NCBI RefSeq assembly: GCF_026151205.1
Contig: NC_087080.1
Coordinates: 15,137,337-15,201,336 of the forward strand
Length of the DNA stretch: 64,000 nucleotides
Source: Bolinopsis microptera
Lineage: Eukaryota; Ctenophora; Tentaculata; Lobata; Bolinopsidae
Direction of reading: 5' to 3'
A program made the translations under genes and the position numbers. The notes under the pieces were generated by a model, which saw only the letters and a list, made by a program, of their open reading frames with translations, had not been told where the DNA came from and did no database searches. Positions 36,540 to 48,299 of this stretch are shown here, in pieces; the stretch's first letter is position 1, and each line of letters begins with the position of its first letter.

Positions 36540-37085
36540 GCTGTAGTATCTTCTGCTGGACAGAATCCCGTTGAAAATATTTATATTGACTTTAAAATGG
36601 CTCTTCCTGATCCAGTTTCAACCTTAAATTAGGCACAACTTACTTACTTTTGGAAACTGTCATCAAACTTGTATGGTTGACCTCCAGCTGGACGTTTTTG
36701 AAATGACAAATAATTAAGGATATCCATAATTAAGGATATCCATAATTAAGGATATCCATAATTAAGGATATCCATGCAGGAACTTCAAAATCTTCTGCAG
36801 GAACCTCAGAATCTTCTGCAGGAACTTCAGAATCTTCTGCTCGAACTTCAGAATCTTCTGCTCGAACTTCAAAATCTTCTGCTCGAACTTCAGAATCTTC
36901 TGCTCGATGCTGTTGAAAATATTGAAATTCGCCCTGAAATGGCTCTTCCAGATCTTGTCTTAACCTTAAATTGGGCACAATTACAACTTACTAGCGACTT
37001 TTGAAATTAAACTGTCATTATTATACCTGTATGGTTGATTTCAAGCTGGCTGTTTTTGAAATTATAAATAATTGAGGGTAGTATT
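36540..37085. repeat. Dispersed repeat (aatcttctgctggacagaat family) with two tandem arrays
   Basis: The ~170-bp unit (cttctgctggacagaatccc ... tggctcttcctgatccagtt ... tttttgaaat) recurs at 39380-39560, 61830-62020 and 63040-63340. Embedded are four copies of the 16-mer ataattaaggatatcc (36717-36773) and seven copies of a 21-bp unit (gcaggaacttcagaatcttct and variant gctcgaacttc) at 36775-36907. Confidence 0.8.
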
Positions 37086-37210
37086 CAGATAGGCCGACCC
37101 CTGTTCGTGAACAGGTGTCCGTGAACAGGTGTTCGCGAACAACTTATGGCATGATGGCTACCAGATCATATGACTGCATAATAATCACCATTTAAACTCT
37201 CATCACGCAG

Positions 37211-38620
37211 GAAGTTTGATGCCGAAGATGCAGGTATTTATGTAGCTTCCATCTACATTGAGAAGGATGGAGAAAGCTTCAAATGTGAGGTCGAGGTCAA
37301 GCTTGTCCTTCTAGGTAAGATCAGGCTGTTTTCAAACACAAGGATTTATTTTCTTGTCGCAGATTTCCGGATATTTGAATAACGAGGAATCTCGACTATT
37401 TTCAGATTTTTTTTCTTTTCTTTAATGATAATTACTTTCGATTGATGTCGTTCAATACTATCAATATTTTAATAGTTCTCGCTAATATTTGCTATTGGTG
37501 GTTCAACACTATATAATCAACTAAACTTGCTTTTCCTGATTCTGATACAAAACTACTTGTTCCTGATTCTATAAAGAACATTGATTACCAAAAGTACGTT
37601 TCCTCTCTGTAATCCAGGACGGAAAAGATTAAAAAACTTACTTTTTAACATATTTTTTCTTTTTCAGAGGGATCTGTGAAACTGAACATTGCCAATGCTA
37701 AACAACTGTCTAAAAAGCAGAAGTCTGGACAACCTCTGGCTATCAAGTGTGACGTTGATATTGACAACGTAAGTTTACTGTTTAACGATGTAAAATTGTC
37801 AAATGTCTCGACTACTTTGTTATGGTAGATTTTGATATCGACAAGGCCCAATGACTCAATGACAAAACTAATTTTGGAGGCCTAGTTTTTGGAGAGCACG
37901 AGTAAGTATAGTAGGTCAATTGTGAGCCGGCGGTACTTCGCCGATAGTAATGCAACAGTAAGTGTGATTAGGGTGAGACTCCCAGGATCCTCGTATTTTC
38001 GTCATTGGTCGTGGACAAGGAATACACGTCGAGAGGCTTCAAGCAGAGTGCAGACCAGCGTTTAGTTGAATCGCGTATTTGAAACTCAGGTATTGATCAT
38101 TATACCACGAAAGCTAACATTTTATATATTCTCAGCTGAAACTGAAAGACCCTAAGAGTCCAAATAACATTAACTGGTACAGAGTAACTGATGACGGTGA
38201 TGAACTTCTTGATGATAGTGATACTATCAGTATCGAACGAGGAAAAGGTTATTTTTTTGGATACTTTATCCTTTAATCATATTATCTTGAATAATAATAT
38301 TTTGTAAAATATTGTAATGTTAGTCTAAAAATCGATTGCCAAAAGTTAATTTTTTATATATTATACTGTTTTTAATCTGGGTTTATTCTGACATACCACC
38401 CATAATTCAATGCAATAAGTAACAGGACTATAAATCTTTACCTAAATAATTAGTACAATTAATGTAATTATTAGTGTATAAATCTTAACCTGTGTTTATT
38501 TCAGGAACCTACCAAATGATCCTCAAGAACCCGAGCCCCGAAGACAGCGGCACCTACAGATGTGAGTTTGATCAACAAGGAGTGGACACATCTACAGACG
38601 TCACTATTGAGTTCAAGTAG
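37211..38620 (+). CDS. Immunoglobulin I-set domain protein, 3' four exons
   Basis: Exons 37211-37314, 37668-37768, 38136-38247 and 38505-38620 (TAG) join in phase and give the last 143 residues. The first exon is the end of one Ig domain (DAEDAGIYVAS ... FKCEVEVKLVLL), with Val where the F-strand Cys is expected. The rest is a complete Ig domain: B-strand Cys in AIKCDVDI, core Trp in NINWYRV, and the tyrosine-corner DSGTYRCEF with the second Cys. No signal peptide or membrane helix is seen in this part. The style resembles intracellular titin/MyBP-C-like or cell-surface Ig proteins; which one cannot be decided. AATAAA at 38840 fits the 3' end. The upstream exons are missing: repeats occupy the sequence before 37211, so it is either a gene with a large 5' intron or a 5'-truncated copy. 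Confidence 0.75.
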
Positions 38621-39117
38621 ATTACTCGCAAGATTGCAGGGCACATGTATAAGGACATGTACAGGTTTTTTATTATGGAAATAGATTTTTATGGAAATGG
38701 ACTGAACTGATTTTTAAATTTTTAGTAAGTTGATATTTGATTTGAGACTTGACTACGATCTGAAGTGATATTTTTGTTGTACAATTTTTATCACTCCTGC
38801 ATTCAAAACATATTGTTTTATTTTTTGTTATGTATAAAAAATAAAAACAAGAAATAACTTAAATTAGAGATTCATCCAATTCATCTGGAAAGCAGAAATA
38901 TTTGGCCGCCCCAAGAAAGAGGGACACTGTTTATACTTCAAAGTGTAAGCCCGGGAAGGAACACTACCAGAAAAGCAGGAAGGAACACTATTTACTATAA
39001 TAATAGTATATTATCGAGATGTTGTGTGTTGTATTTGTCCACAAAAATACCATTACTACTACCAAATCAAATGATGGAATAGTTCGCTGTTTATTAGTCT
39101 CATGATTGGAATACTGA

Positions 39118-39226
39118 TAGTTGGATAATATCCGGTTGGAAGAGACAAGGACAAATGAAGCAGCCTACATTCCTAACTTCCTGTTTCATTTGTCCTTGTC
39201 TCTTCCAACCGGATATTATCCAACTA
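39118..39226. mobile_element. Perfect 42-bp hairpin (tiny MITE or small-RNA precursor)
   Basis: The arms 39118-39159 and 39185-39226 are exact reverse complements (TAGTTGGATAATATCCGG ... GGACAAATGAA) around a 25-nt loop. TA at both ends fits a TA-target MITE. A miRNA-like precursor is the alternative. No ORF. Confidence 0.75.
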
Positions 39227-39379
39227 ACAACTCCGAGCTAGACTTACCACTCCAGTCGCCGTGTTACCAGGGGACCCCAGGCTAATAGCGTTATTATACA
39301 GGGTGGGCCAAAAGTCAGTGTGCAAACGTTGGGTCTTATACCTCCGCTGTACCTGTACATGGTTGTAGAATATTTTGCT

Positions 39380-39560
39380 TGACAGTATCCTATGGTTGAC
39401 CTCCAGCTAACCGTTTTTGAAATTAAAGATAATTGAGGATCTCCAGGGGCTGTAGGATCTTCTGCTTGACAGAATCCCGTTGAAAATATTTGAATTCACT
39501 TTGAAATAGCTCTTCCTGATCCAGTTTCAACCATAAATTAGACACAAAGCTCATTTGCAG
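39380..39560. repeat. Copy of the 36.5-37.1 kb repeat family
   Basis: Contains cttctgcttgacagaatccc and tagctcttcctgatccagtt as in the other copies. Confidence 0.7.
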
Positions 39561-40017
39561 AAATAAAATGTTATACGACAAAGCATTAAAACGTGTGGGG
39601 TTAGCACTTATCCATGCTAATATTGGAGCCCAATTATTCAATGATAATCTGAACTGTTCTCACCAGTCACCACTGCACAATTGTAATTTTTATTTTTTAA
39701 CCAATCTAACGCGTTTGTCAATACGTCACATAATTATTTTAAACAACAGTTAAAAGTCGTGCTTTTATTAATGTTCTAGATACTAAAATATCAGCATAAT
39801 TCAATAATAAATGTGGGGGAGTGTTATAAAGTTGTTGTACTCTATAAGTGTATATTCACCTACAAGCATAACTGCTTGGCGTGATGAGGTACATCTTTGA
39901 TTGGTCGAAGGTCTTTCAACAACACAGCATCATCACTTTCATAGTAGTCCCCGGCTTATGACGGGTTCATAGCGGTATTAAACATGTTTTTCTGGGCCCA
40001 AACATTCTACGCTCCTA

Positions 40018-40287
40018 CTATGCTATTACTGGTCTCTTGACTAACTCCCAATCATCTGTCCATATGGTATTGTTTCTGGACAAATAGATGGTATACGATG
40101 CCCTCAGGCTGATCTCAGCGATCTTCATGCAGGCCTTCTTCTTCTCTTTGTTGTTTACGTTCAGGTGGTTCATAAAGGTTGGGAGGCTATAGTTGTAAAT
40201 GCCTCGAGCTCCCACTTCTACTGTCTGGAGCTTGCAAGCCCATCCGTTGGCTTCTATTAATCTAAAATAACATAGCATTATAATCAA
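40018..40287 (-). pseudogene. LINE C-terminal remnant (EVGARG motif)
   Basis: The minus-strand frame contains LQTVEVGARGIYNYSLPTFM and ASYTIYLSRNNTIW. From memory this resembles the extreme C-terminus of some animal LINE-encoded reverse transcriptase proteins. The catalytic part is absent, so it is a 3' relic. Confidence 0.45.
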
Positions 40288-40587
40288 TATTTTGATTCAG
40301 ATGCATAAATTTTCCGTTATGTAGACAATATGTTTTTATTGTCTTCTTTTTTTTTGTTTTCATTTTTTTTGTTTTATATTCATAATATATTAATATATTA
40401 CATAATAACGATACTAGTGTCTAGTAATATCTTATTCAAAATCAACCTTGCGATCTACGGTCTTCCAATTAGTTATACAACAAAGTTTGTGGAATTTGTA
40501 TGATAGTAAACAGGATTAAACAGGATTAAACAGGATTAAACATAAATTTGTCAATGAGAGCCCTAACACTCACGTCTTGACTATACA

Positions 40588-41055
40588 TCAATATAATAGA
40601 AATAAATAAATAAATAATGTGCAGGGGACTTTACAGCTGGACTTCAGCAGATCCTTTTTAGTGACTTCCTTCTTCGGGAAACGCCTGTTGTTTGCTCTCA
40701 CCAAGAACCTCGCTGTCTCTCTTATGAGGCTGGCATCTGTGAATAGCCCCTCTAAGTTAGCGAAAAGACAGGTTTTGGCTCTCTGACTAAAGCGGTGTCG
40801 GTAGTCTTCATACAGGGAGCAGGTCCAAAGGACGTGTACCTCATCTTCGATGATGGGGTCGAAGAATGGCATTTCTGCGAAATTTTCGAGCATGTCCATG
40901 TCCTCTGTTGAGCAAGCTTTACATATCCGAGGTACGATCTGGTTTCTTTTGTGGGTTCCATGACGTCCTGTCTCAATATTGAAATTGTGTGAGCTTGATC
41001 TGAATTGAGCCAGCTTTTTGGATTGATAGTATGAATAAGTTATTACGTAAACCAC
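40588..41055 (-). pseudogene. LINE C-terminal remnant with Cys/His knuckle
   Basis: The frame reads RHGTHKRNQIVPRICKACST, then EDEVHVLWTCSLYEDYRHRF: the C-x2-C ... H-x4-C knuckle with the CxxY..xR tail seen after the RT domain of many non-LTR elements. It has no RT domain. Its tail runs into low-complexity sequence. Confidence 0.55.
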
Positions 41056-41136
41056 TCATAATTTAACATTACTATCATCACTTTACTATAATTACAGATA
41101 AGTTTGTAAAGATAAGTGATAGAAGCTATATCATAT

Positions 41137-41627
41137 CAATATCAGCGTATAATGTACTTAGTATACTTAATGTTATTAATGTACTTAGTATACTTAATGT
41201 ACTTAATGTTATTAATGTACTTAGTATACTTAATGTACTTAATGTACTTAATGTACTTAATGTACTTAATGTACTTAATGTACTTAATGCACTTAATGTA
41301 CTTAATCTACTTAATGTACTTAATGTACTTAATGTACTTAATGTACTTAATGTACTTAATGTACTTAATGTACTTAATGTACTTAATGTACTTAATGTAC
41401 TTAATGTACTTAATGTACTTAATGTACTTAATGTACTTAATGTACTTAATGTACTTAATGTACTTAATGTACTTAATGTACTTAATGTACTTAATGTACT
41501 TAATGTACTTAATGTACTTAATGTACTTAATGTACTTAATGTACTTAATGTACTTAATGTACTTAATGTACTTAATGTACTTAATGTACTTAATGTACTT
41601 AATGTACTTAATGTACTTAATGTACTT
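41137..41627. repeat. 9-bp tandem array (TACTTAATG)n, about 50 copies
   Basis: Nearly perfect repeats of tacttaatg, with a few variants at the left edge (tatactt, gttatt). The 9-bp period keeps frames open on both strands, giving spurious YLM and KYI repeat proteins. The same 9-mer occurs inside the 28-bp satellite at 59.5-60.1 kb. Confidence 0.95.
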
Positions 41628-41843
41628 TACAAATATCAATTTTCACGTTGACAACGTAGTCCTGTTAAACTGACTCCCCTTCATAATTGTATCCCATGTT
41701 TTATTTGCCCCTTCTTTCATTGCTCATCTACTTTTGCTGCATATTATTTAAGTCGTTCATTTCTGGCGTTATCATCTAACGTGATCGTTTTTATACTGCT
41801 TTATCTCTCGAAATGCCGTCAGAAGCTCTCTTCTTTGTCTCAG

Positions 41844-44800
41844 CTAATCATTTCTTTGTTTATCTCGTACTTCAGTCATCTCTGCTGTGCCTGGAACTTC
41901 TCCGTCTTGTACTGCCACACAATCCATCTCAATGGTCTCAACTGGTGATGATCGTTGTAATCTTAGCCTTAACTCTCGGTAAATTCTTGAACCAGTGATT
42001 AGGGTTCCGAGTCTTTGGATAGGTAAGCTTATAAGGTTTGTTACAGTTTTATCATAGATTAGTGGGTTTATGACGGAGTTGATCGGTAAAACAATCATGG
42101 AAAACAGGCCATACCATGGTGTTGCATCTAGAACCTCAAGGGAATGTAGAACACATATCACTATGAAGGGTACCCAGCAAAGGAAATCTGTAGTGATAAT
42201 GATGGCGATTCTTAAGTTCATTTTCCTATTGCGTTGTGAAATCTGTTGGTTCCCTCCTGACTGTGTCAAACTTTTAGAAGATTTGCGAGATATGATGCCA
42301 ATGATCAAGTATGAGGCTGTAATGAAAAAGAAGCACAAAAAGTTCAGGGCAAGAATTGCCCATACCAAGTGCCTCTGCGGATCATTTTCTTTGACAAAAT
42401 ATTTGAAGAGGCAAACACCATCGTTTCCATAGAAATCCACCTTTTGGATGTTTTTTGTGTAGTCTTCATAACCATTATCGTGAGAATACATCTCGGACAT
42501 CATTTTGTTGATCATACGCCAGCTTAGTGTTGTTTCCTTCATTCTACCAAAGTATCCTTGAAAGACGGCAAATAGTGTCTGCTTGTTCATTGTTCCAATA
42601 AATACCTTTATCTCTTCTGCATACTTCACTCCATTGACAAAGAAATCCTCGAATTTGGAAATAATTGGGATTACAGCAATGACAATGGACGCCAACGTCA
42701 TCATTAAAACACCTCCTGCAACTTGGAGTGATTTTACCAATGTAACTTCTCCCGGAATTCTCATGGAGTTGTGTATTCCGTAAATTCGGGTGAGGCTCAA
42801 TGCACACATAGCAAAAAGCGAGACTTGAGATCCTATGGTGCTAAGAACTCCAATAGTTGAACATTGGATGCTGGTAATCCATCCGATCTGTTGGGTACAA
42901 TATTCTTCCTTGAAGATTACACCATCATAAATTGATATGACCAATAAGTAGATACCAACAAAAAGGTCTCCAAACGATATCATCATGATGAGGGACTTAT
43001 TAAACAGAGCTACGGTAGTTCTACAGTTCTTTAAGGTTCCAGTATTTTTGGATATGATGATAAAATTAGCCAGGACGGCTAGAAATCCTATAATCCATGA
43101 TGAAAATTTGAGAGCATTCCCTTCTAGAATTTCTCTAGAACACTGATTATTGCATTCGTCTGTTAAATCCAGGCAGTCAAATGATCCGTCACATTTCTTT
43201 GTCACCGGTATGTAGCTACCGTTACATTTGAAATTGTTTGTGCAGCTGTCTTCATCCGAACCATCCCCGCAATCATCGATGAGATTGCATACTTGGGAAT
43301 AATCAATGCAAGTGATATTATTGTCACAGACGAAATATCTATTCGTATAAATATTTCCATATGATTTCGTGACAAATGTTAGGAATTCGTTATTGGCTAT
43401 CGTCCCTATTCTTTTATGATATTGTCCTGGACACGCCTCATATCTAGGAATATTTCTCAGTGGACAGGAAGAGTTGACACACTTTTCTGCACAACTAGTG
43501 TACAAATATTGTTCTCCAAACATGTGGTTACAATTTTGAGTAACATTTGGCATTATAACCGTTGTATTGGTTCCTCCGTAAACGTTTTCATTTGAAAATA
43601 TAAACGTGCTAATCGTGAAGCAATGATTTTTGAAGTTTTGAGTGTTTCTTATCCCCTTTATGCAGTATGATAAATGCTTTATCAGGCTTTTGTCAGTTGT
43701 TAAAACAGTTGTGGACAGTTTCGGTTGTTTGCGGGACTCAGAGCAGATCTTGTTTTCATTTCCACATGTTTCAACTCCATCACATAGTTTACTGAATTCC
43801 ACATATCCAGGATCTCCCCATGGACAAAGGTACACATTTTCACACGACGTGTCTTTGCTGATAACATATCTTAATGATTTGGTGCTCCCACAAGTAGGCC
43901 AACTGTCATCTTCGTCGATTTCACTCAAACAGTCCTTAAACCCATCTCTTAACCAAGCTAGAGGTATTGGGAGTTCCCCTTTCTGGCCGCCACGTCTTTC
44001 ACACTTTACCAGTGTCATGGTGATGCAGATACGATCAGTTTCATCACTTTTATCATTGCAGTCTGGTTGACCATCACACATTAAGTGCCTGTGAACAGTA
44101 CACTGACTAGAGGTTTGTATGCACTGGTTCTCAAAGTTATCGTCACATATTGCCTTTTTACCAAAGCAGATCATATATTTTGATACAGAGGACAAGTATC
44201 CGTTAACGAAACATCTTACCCCTACTTTGGCGGGATCTGTACAGTTTGTGTGAAATGAAGCATAATCACTGCTGCTGCAGTAATCGCCACGAAAATGACC
44301 CATTAACTGGTAATTTAACACTGCACATCTTGTAAAGTTGTGTACTGGTACTGCACGTCCAGTATTCCAATGTTCACAAGTATACTGTGTTTCATTAGTA
44401 ACGGTACACTTAGCTTCGTCCTCTCCGTTAACACAGTCTTTATTTCCATCACATATTATGTATGGTGGTATGTACTTTACTATTCCTGGTGTATACTTAT
44501 CGTCACAATACATACCATATCTATATCCGTTACAGGTAGCCTCGTCCTCACAGTAGTAATAATCACAATCATCATTACAGATTTTGCTGGACGCTACCTT
44601 TGACCCACTCGGCATAGTTATCAGTTCGCTGCATCCCTCCTCATCTAATTCTGTATTAGCACAGTCATGTTCACCGTTACAAATAAATTCATTATAATGT
44701 ACTGAGTTCTTGATGTCCCACGATCTTTTACATAGAAATCCTCCACAAAGCATGTTGCCATTTATTACGTCAATATTATTTACAGTGACACTGGCATCAC

Positions 44801-45240
44801 CACAAGCCTGATAATAGTGAGGATCATCTGAACATAAAGCTGTCACTTCTTTCCAGTAGTTCGTCCAATAATACTCCTCTGTGTTGTGGCACTTATAGGG
44901 CGTGTATTGATCGTTCCTCTGGTTCGTACATACCTGTTTCAAGAATCCTCTGTATTCTTGAAAACTGCACAATTCTGCAAAGTATTTTTATGAGCAATGT
45001 GCAATAAGCTATGCTTTTTATTCATTTGCTTAAAACAAAAATTACTATCTTTAAACTGATATAGGTCGATTTTAATTTTTACACGTAATGATATAACTAC
45101 TCAACTATATATAAGTAATAATTACCTTCGGACCATGACCAAGGATCTGTCATTCCTAATGAGCTTGTGGTAGTGGTAATCGATGTCGCCGTATCTGATT
45201 TACCAAGTTTCAACAGGATCAGTAATATTGCAAGTTTCAT
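41844..45240 (-). CDS. Large LDLa-module G-protein coupled receptor, LGR/relaxin-receptor-like 7TM
   Basis: Two exons: 45240-45126 (signal peptide MKLAILLILLKLGKSDTATS) and 44974-41844. They join in phase 1 and give 1081 aa. The ectodomain (to residue ~655) is Cys-rich with at least six LDL-receptor class A cores: CNGEHDCANTELDEEGC, CDGNKDCVNGEDEAKC, CDGQPDCNDKSDETDRIC, CDGVETCGNENKIC, CNLIDDCGDGSDEDSC and CDGSFDCLDLTDEC. The 7TM part (~663-1015) has TM2 SFGDLFVGIYLL, an LTRIY in place of E/DRY, TM6 FTDFLCW-like TTDFLCWVPF and TM7 NSVINPLIY. These match the LGR/RXFP group of rhodopsin-type receptors. No leucine-rich repeats are present, unlike RXFP1/2, LGR4-6 or snail GRL101. ECL2 is about 95 residues, unusually long. 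The frame is intact. Ligand unknown; G-protein signalling at the plasma membrane is inferred from the family. Confidence 0.9.
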
Positions 45241-45259
45241 AGCTGCATAGATAATATGT

Positions 45260-45423
45260 TAATTAAGATGGGATTTAAAGGTGTTTGTAAATTTGTTCAG
45301 ACACCGTTTATGGCCACAACCGTTTATGGCCACTACCGCCTCAAGTACGCACAAAGTAAGAGAATATACAACCTCAGACAGATAGAATCACACATCACCC
45401 CCCAGTATTTCCAAACACCTTAA
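45260..45423 (+). repeat. Penelope 5' relic next to the intact GPCR gene
   Basis: Starting at gttaattaagatgggattta, this matches the sequence beside the two truncated GPCR copies (33895-34050, 51790-51950), including TTVYGHYRLKYAQSK-like coding. It is cut off by a poly-G run. Confidence 0.7.

Positions 45424-45484
<61 letters not shown>
45424..45484. repeat. Poly-G tract, 61 nt
   Basis: Uninterrupted G. Such a run is prone to polymerase slippage and to assembly error, so its true length is uncertain. It is the boundary between the PLE relic and the next repeat. Confidence 0.85.
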
Positions 45485-45486
<2 letters not shown>

Positions 45487-46120
45487 AATGGGTATTTTTT
45501 GTGATACTTGATTTCGAGATAGCATGGTTGACCAACAAACTAGGACCAGTGACAGAACTTTTGAGGGGGTCCCGGACCCCATCCGCCAAACGGTGCGCGC
45601 AGGGCAGCCACGCCCATATTTGGTCCAAATTAGGCCCAATTTAGCCAAATACCCTGAACATGCCCAAAACCCAGCTTTATGGTGCTCTACTTGTAGCTAG
45701 TGGTCTCCTGAACTTGTATATGAAATTTCATCAAGATTGGACAAAAAATGACTTAGTTTTGAGCCAAAAACCATATTCCCATATTTGGGCATACGCACCA
45801 AATTTGGTAGATTTCGTCCCATAAGTTAGTCAAATATCAATTTTTTGAATAATACTTACTTTTTATGAAAGGTAAGCCTAAACTACATATTCTCTGTAAG
45901 TTATAGCTTTATATCTGTTTAAATGTGGATACTAAGGCGAAAAAATAGGGACTACGGGTGGAAGATGAATAATTAAAATTCCAACAGCATCTTTTGCCCT
46001 TAATTATGCTGATTCCGGGAAGCATTCTCTTTACGCCCTCATCATACTGTAGAATGAGATATCGTTCATTTAAAATCGGGTAATTATAGGCCTATCAAGG
46101 ATTGCAGCCCAATTAAGAGC
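45485..46120. repeat. Repeat related to the 18.2-18.9 kb element
   Basis: The part around agattggacaaaaaatgact and cccatatttgggcatacgca corresponds to 18395-18500 in the intronic poly-G MITE. No inverted right end is recognised here, so the copy is partial. No gene. Confidence 0.5.
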
Positions 46121-46329
46121 TGATCAATAACAGCTACTTGTGCCTGTAACAGCTACTACTGTGCCATATAGGGGATAACTGACATTCGGTCCTATCACGT
46201 GACCACTAATCCTAACACGTTACCTTGATTCGTAAACCCTCGGGCACGCGATCACATTCGTAAGGTGTCGTATACCGACTAGGATATTTTGTGACGTCAC
46301 CAGAGCTCAAGCTATTTGATCAGGCCTTA

Positions 46330-46500
46330 TATGTAATAATATAGTGTATCACGTGTAATTGGATCCAATTAGAGGAGCTGCGCAATTATTGCAGCATTGA
46401 TGACGCCACCAGCAGCAGCAGCCAGCATCTCGATCTGGTATCACCTTCTGAAACCCAGCAGGCAGCTGGGCCAGAGATTTTGAAATAGAAGGATTTTTTG
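46330..46500. repeat. Dispersed repeat, inverted copy at 50625-50769
   Basis: Segments ataatatagtgtatcac, cagcaggcagctgggccaga and aatagaaggattttttgt recur in reverse complement at 50625-50769 with moderate divergence. Confidence 0.6.
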
Positions 46501-46510
46501 TTTATGAAAA

Positions 46511-46989
46511 TTTGACCAAAACCCATAATCATGGGTAGAGTGGACCGCTGCCAGTGTCTCTCTTTCCCAAACAAAAGGAAATGATATTAATTTGATTGAC
46601 CGTTCTCAAATGCAAAATGATACCGAGAATGAAATCGGTCGCTCGCTTTTCCCATTCATTCACGGCTTACAATCAATCACATGTTGTAAAAATTCCTTTG
46701 GGTTGCGTTCGGGTCGATATACCTAGTATTTCGGGATAAGGGTGGTACTGGTAGTTAGTGAATTAGCTGAAGTTTATTGATTCTTTATTGCTGAGTACAG
46801 CTGCCTTCGGGTAGTTCTTCTTAATCTATTACAATTGTAAATTAATGGGAAAAGCGAGCGACCGATTTCATTCTCGGTATCATTTTGCATTTGAGAACGG
46901 TCAATCAAATTAATATCATTTCCTTTTGTTTGGGAAAGAGAGACACTGGCAGCGGTCCACTCTACCCATGATTATGGGTTTTGGTCAAA
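46511..46989. mobile_element. Fold-back element with 146-bp arms
   Basis: Arms 46511-46656 and 46844-46989 are inverse copies without gaps (tttgaccaaaacccataatc ... aaatcggtcgctcgcttttc) around a 187-bp loop. No ORF of note. The near-identity of the arms suggests recent formation or gene conversion. Confidence 0.8.
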
Positions 46990-47649
46990 TATCATCTCTT
47001 TTTGATTATAATGTCAGGGTACTTTATAAAGTCGAAATATAAACTGATGTCTTCATTAATAAGGAGGAAGTTTCAACGATTTCGAAATTTTTCCTTTAAA
47101 AACATTTCCTTGTGTTTAGGTAAGCATATCGGTCTATCACTGACTGAACATAAAACATTATAATCATTCAAGTTGCCATTAAATTCATATATAATGACAT
47201 TGAACTGTCGTGGTAAAGCAGAAATTGTTCGAAATCACGAATGAGCAAAATTCTCACCGTTCGCACGTGCAAACTTTGAGCGGTTGTTGCGTGCGCATCC
47301 AATACTGAAGCGCCGTAAATTTTTGCATAGCGGTATTTTATATATAGTTTGATAAGAGTGCAAAGTTTCAAAAGATTTCAAATAGAACTTGGATCACAGC
47401 GGGACTCCAAAGTTGATAAAAATCGTGAAAACACCAATTTTCAGTGATTTTAGCAATTTTTAATCAATTTGGGCGTGTCCCCACGTGTGCAACTTTTCGA
47501 TTTTCAACTTTAAAACTAGCCTAATGCACAATTTATACCTATAGAAAGCATAACTGAGCTCCACAACCCAAGGGATAGCCCAACACCAGAGAATACTAAA
47601 TCGCAAAATTGACGTTTTTATAAAATAATTTTTCAAAAAAGCACTAACT
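46990..47649. other. Non-coding stretch
   Basis: No supported gene or clear repeat. Short frames only. Confidence 0.4.
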
Positions 47650-48025
47650 TCAAAGGCAAATATCTTTATGAAGGAGTAAGATAAGAAAACTTTCCGGTAG
47701 ATTTTCAGAATGCCTATACAATTATCTAAGGTAAAAATTTCCTCAGATGTTGAAAAAAATTACTTTTAAATGGTGTAAAATCAATTTTAAAAGTTATTAC
47801 TTTGTCGAAAATCAAGTTTTAAAAACGGTTAACTTGATGACGTCATCAAGGGGTGTTTATGACGTCAAATAATTTTTTTATACAATATAAACTAAAGTGT
47901 AAACAATTATTTTCAAGATCTGTGGTCGGAAATGGCTGTATCTTTTATACTTTTGAATCTATGGACATTTAAATTTAGGATACAATTGACTACATTTGAC
48001 TGTCAAAGCGTCTATCCCTGAATAT
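47650..48025. repeat. Inverted partner of the 31818-32200 repeat
   Basis: Contains gttaacttgatgacgtcatc and tcaaagcgtctatccctgaa, matching the reverse complement of the other copy. Confidence 0.7.
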
Positions 48026-48299
48026 GTATATATCACGACAATCTGTCGTAAAACAGGGGTTCTAAGAAACCCATTTCCCGATGCTCCTGAAACCTGAAAC
48101 TTTTTTTGCAGTCGATTTGGTCAACGTCTAGACGCCCTGAAAAATTTCAGATCTTTAACTCAATTTTAACATGGTTTTTAAGGCACCTGAATATGGCGAT
48201 TTTGGGTTTTTTACCGAATTTCGTATAACAGTGCTGGCGAGTATTTTATGCAAATTTCTTAAAAATCTCAACATAACTATTTTTTATTCCTGTCATCTT

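Noticed and set aside
41116-41673. Open frames of YLM and KYI repeats
   Set aside because: Translation of the 9-bp array on either strand.
45388-45648. Proline-run protein over the poly-G tract
   Set aside because: The proline run is simply poly-C on the minus strand.
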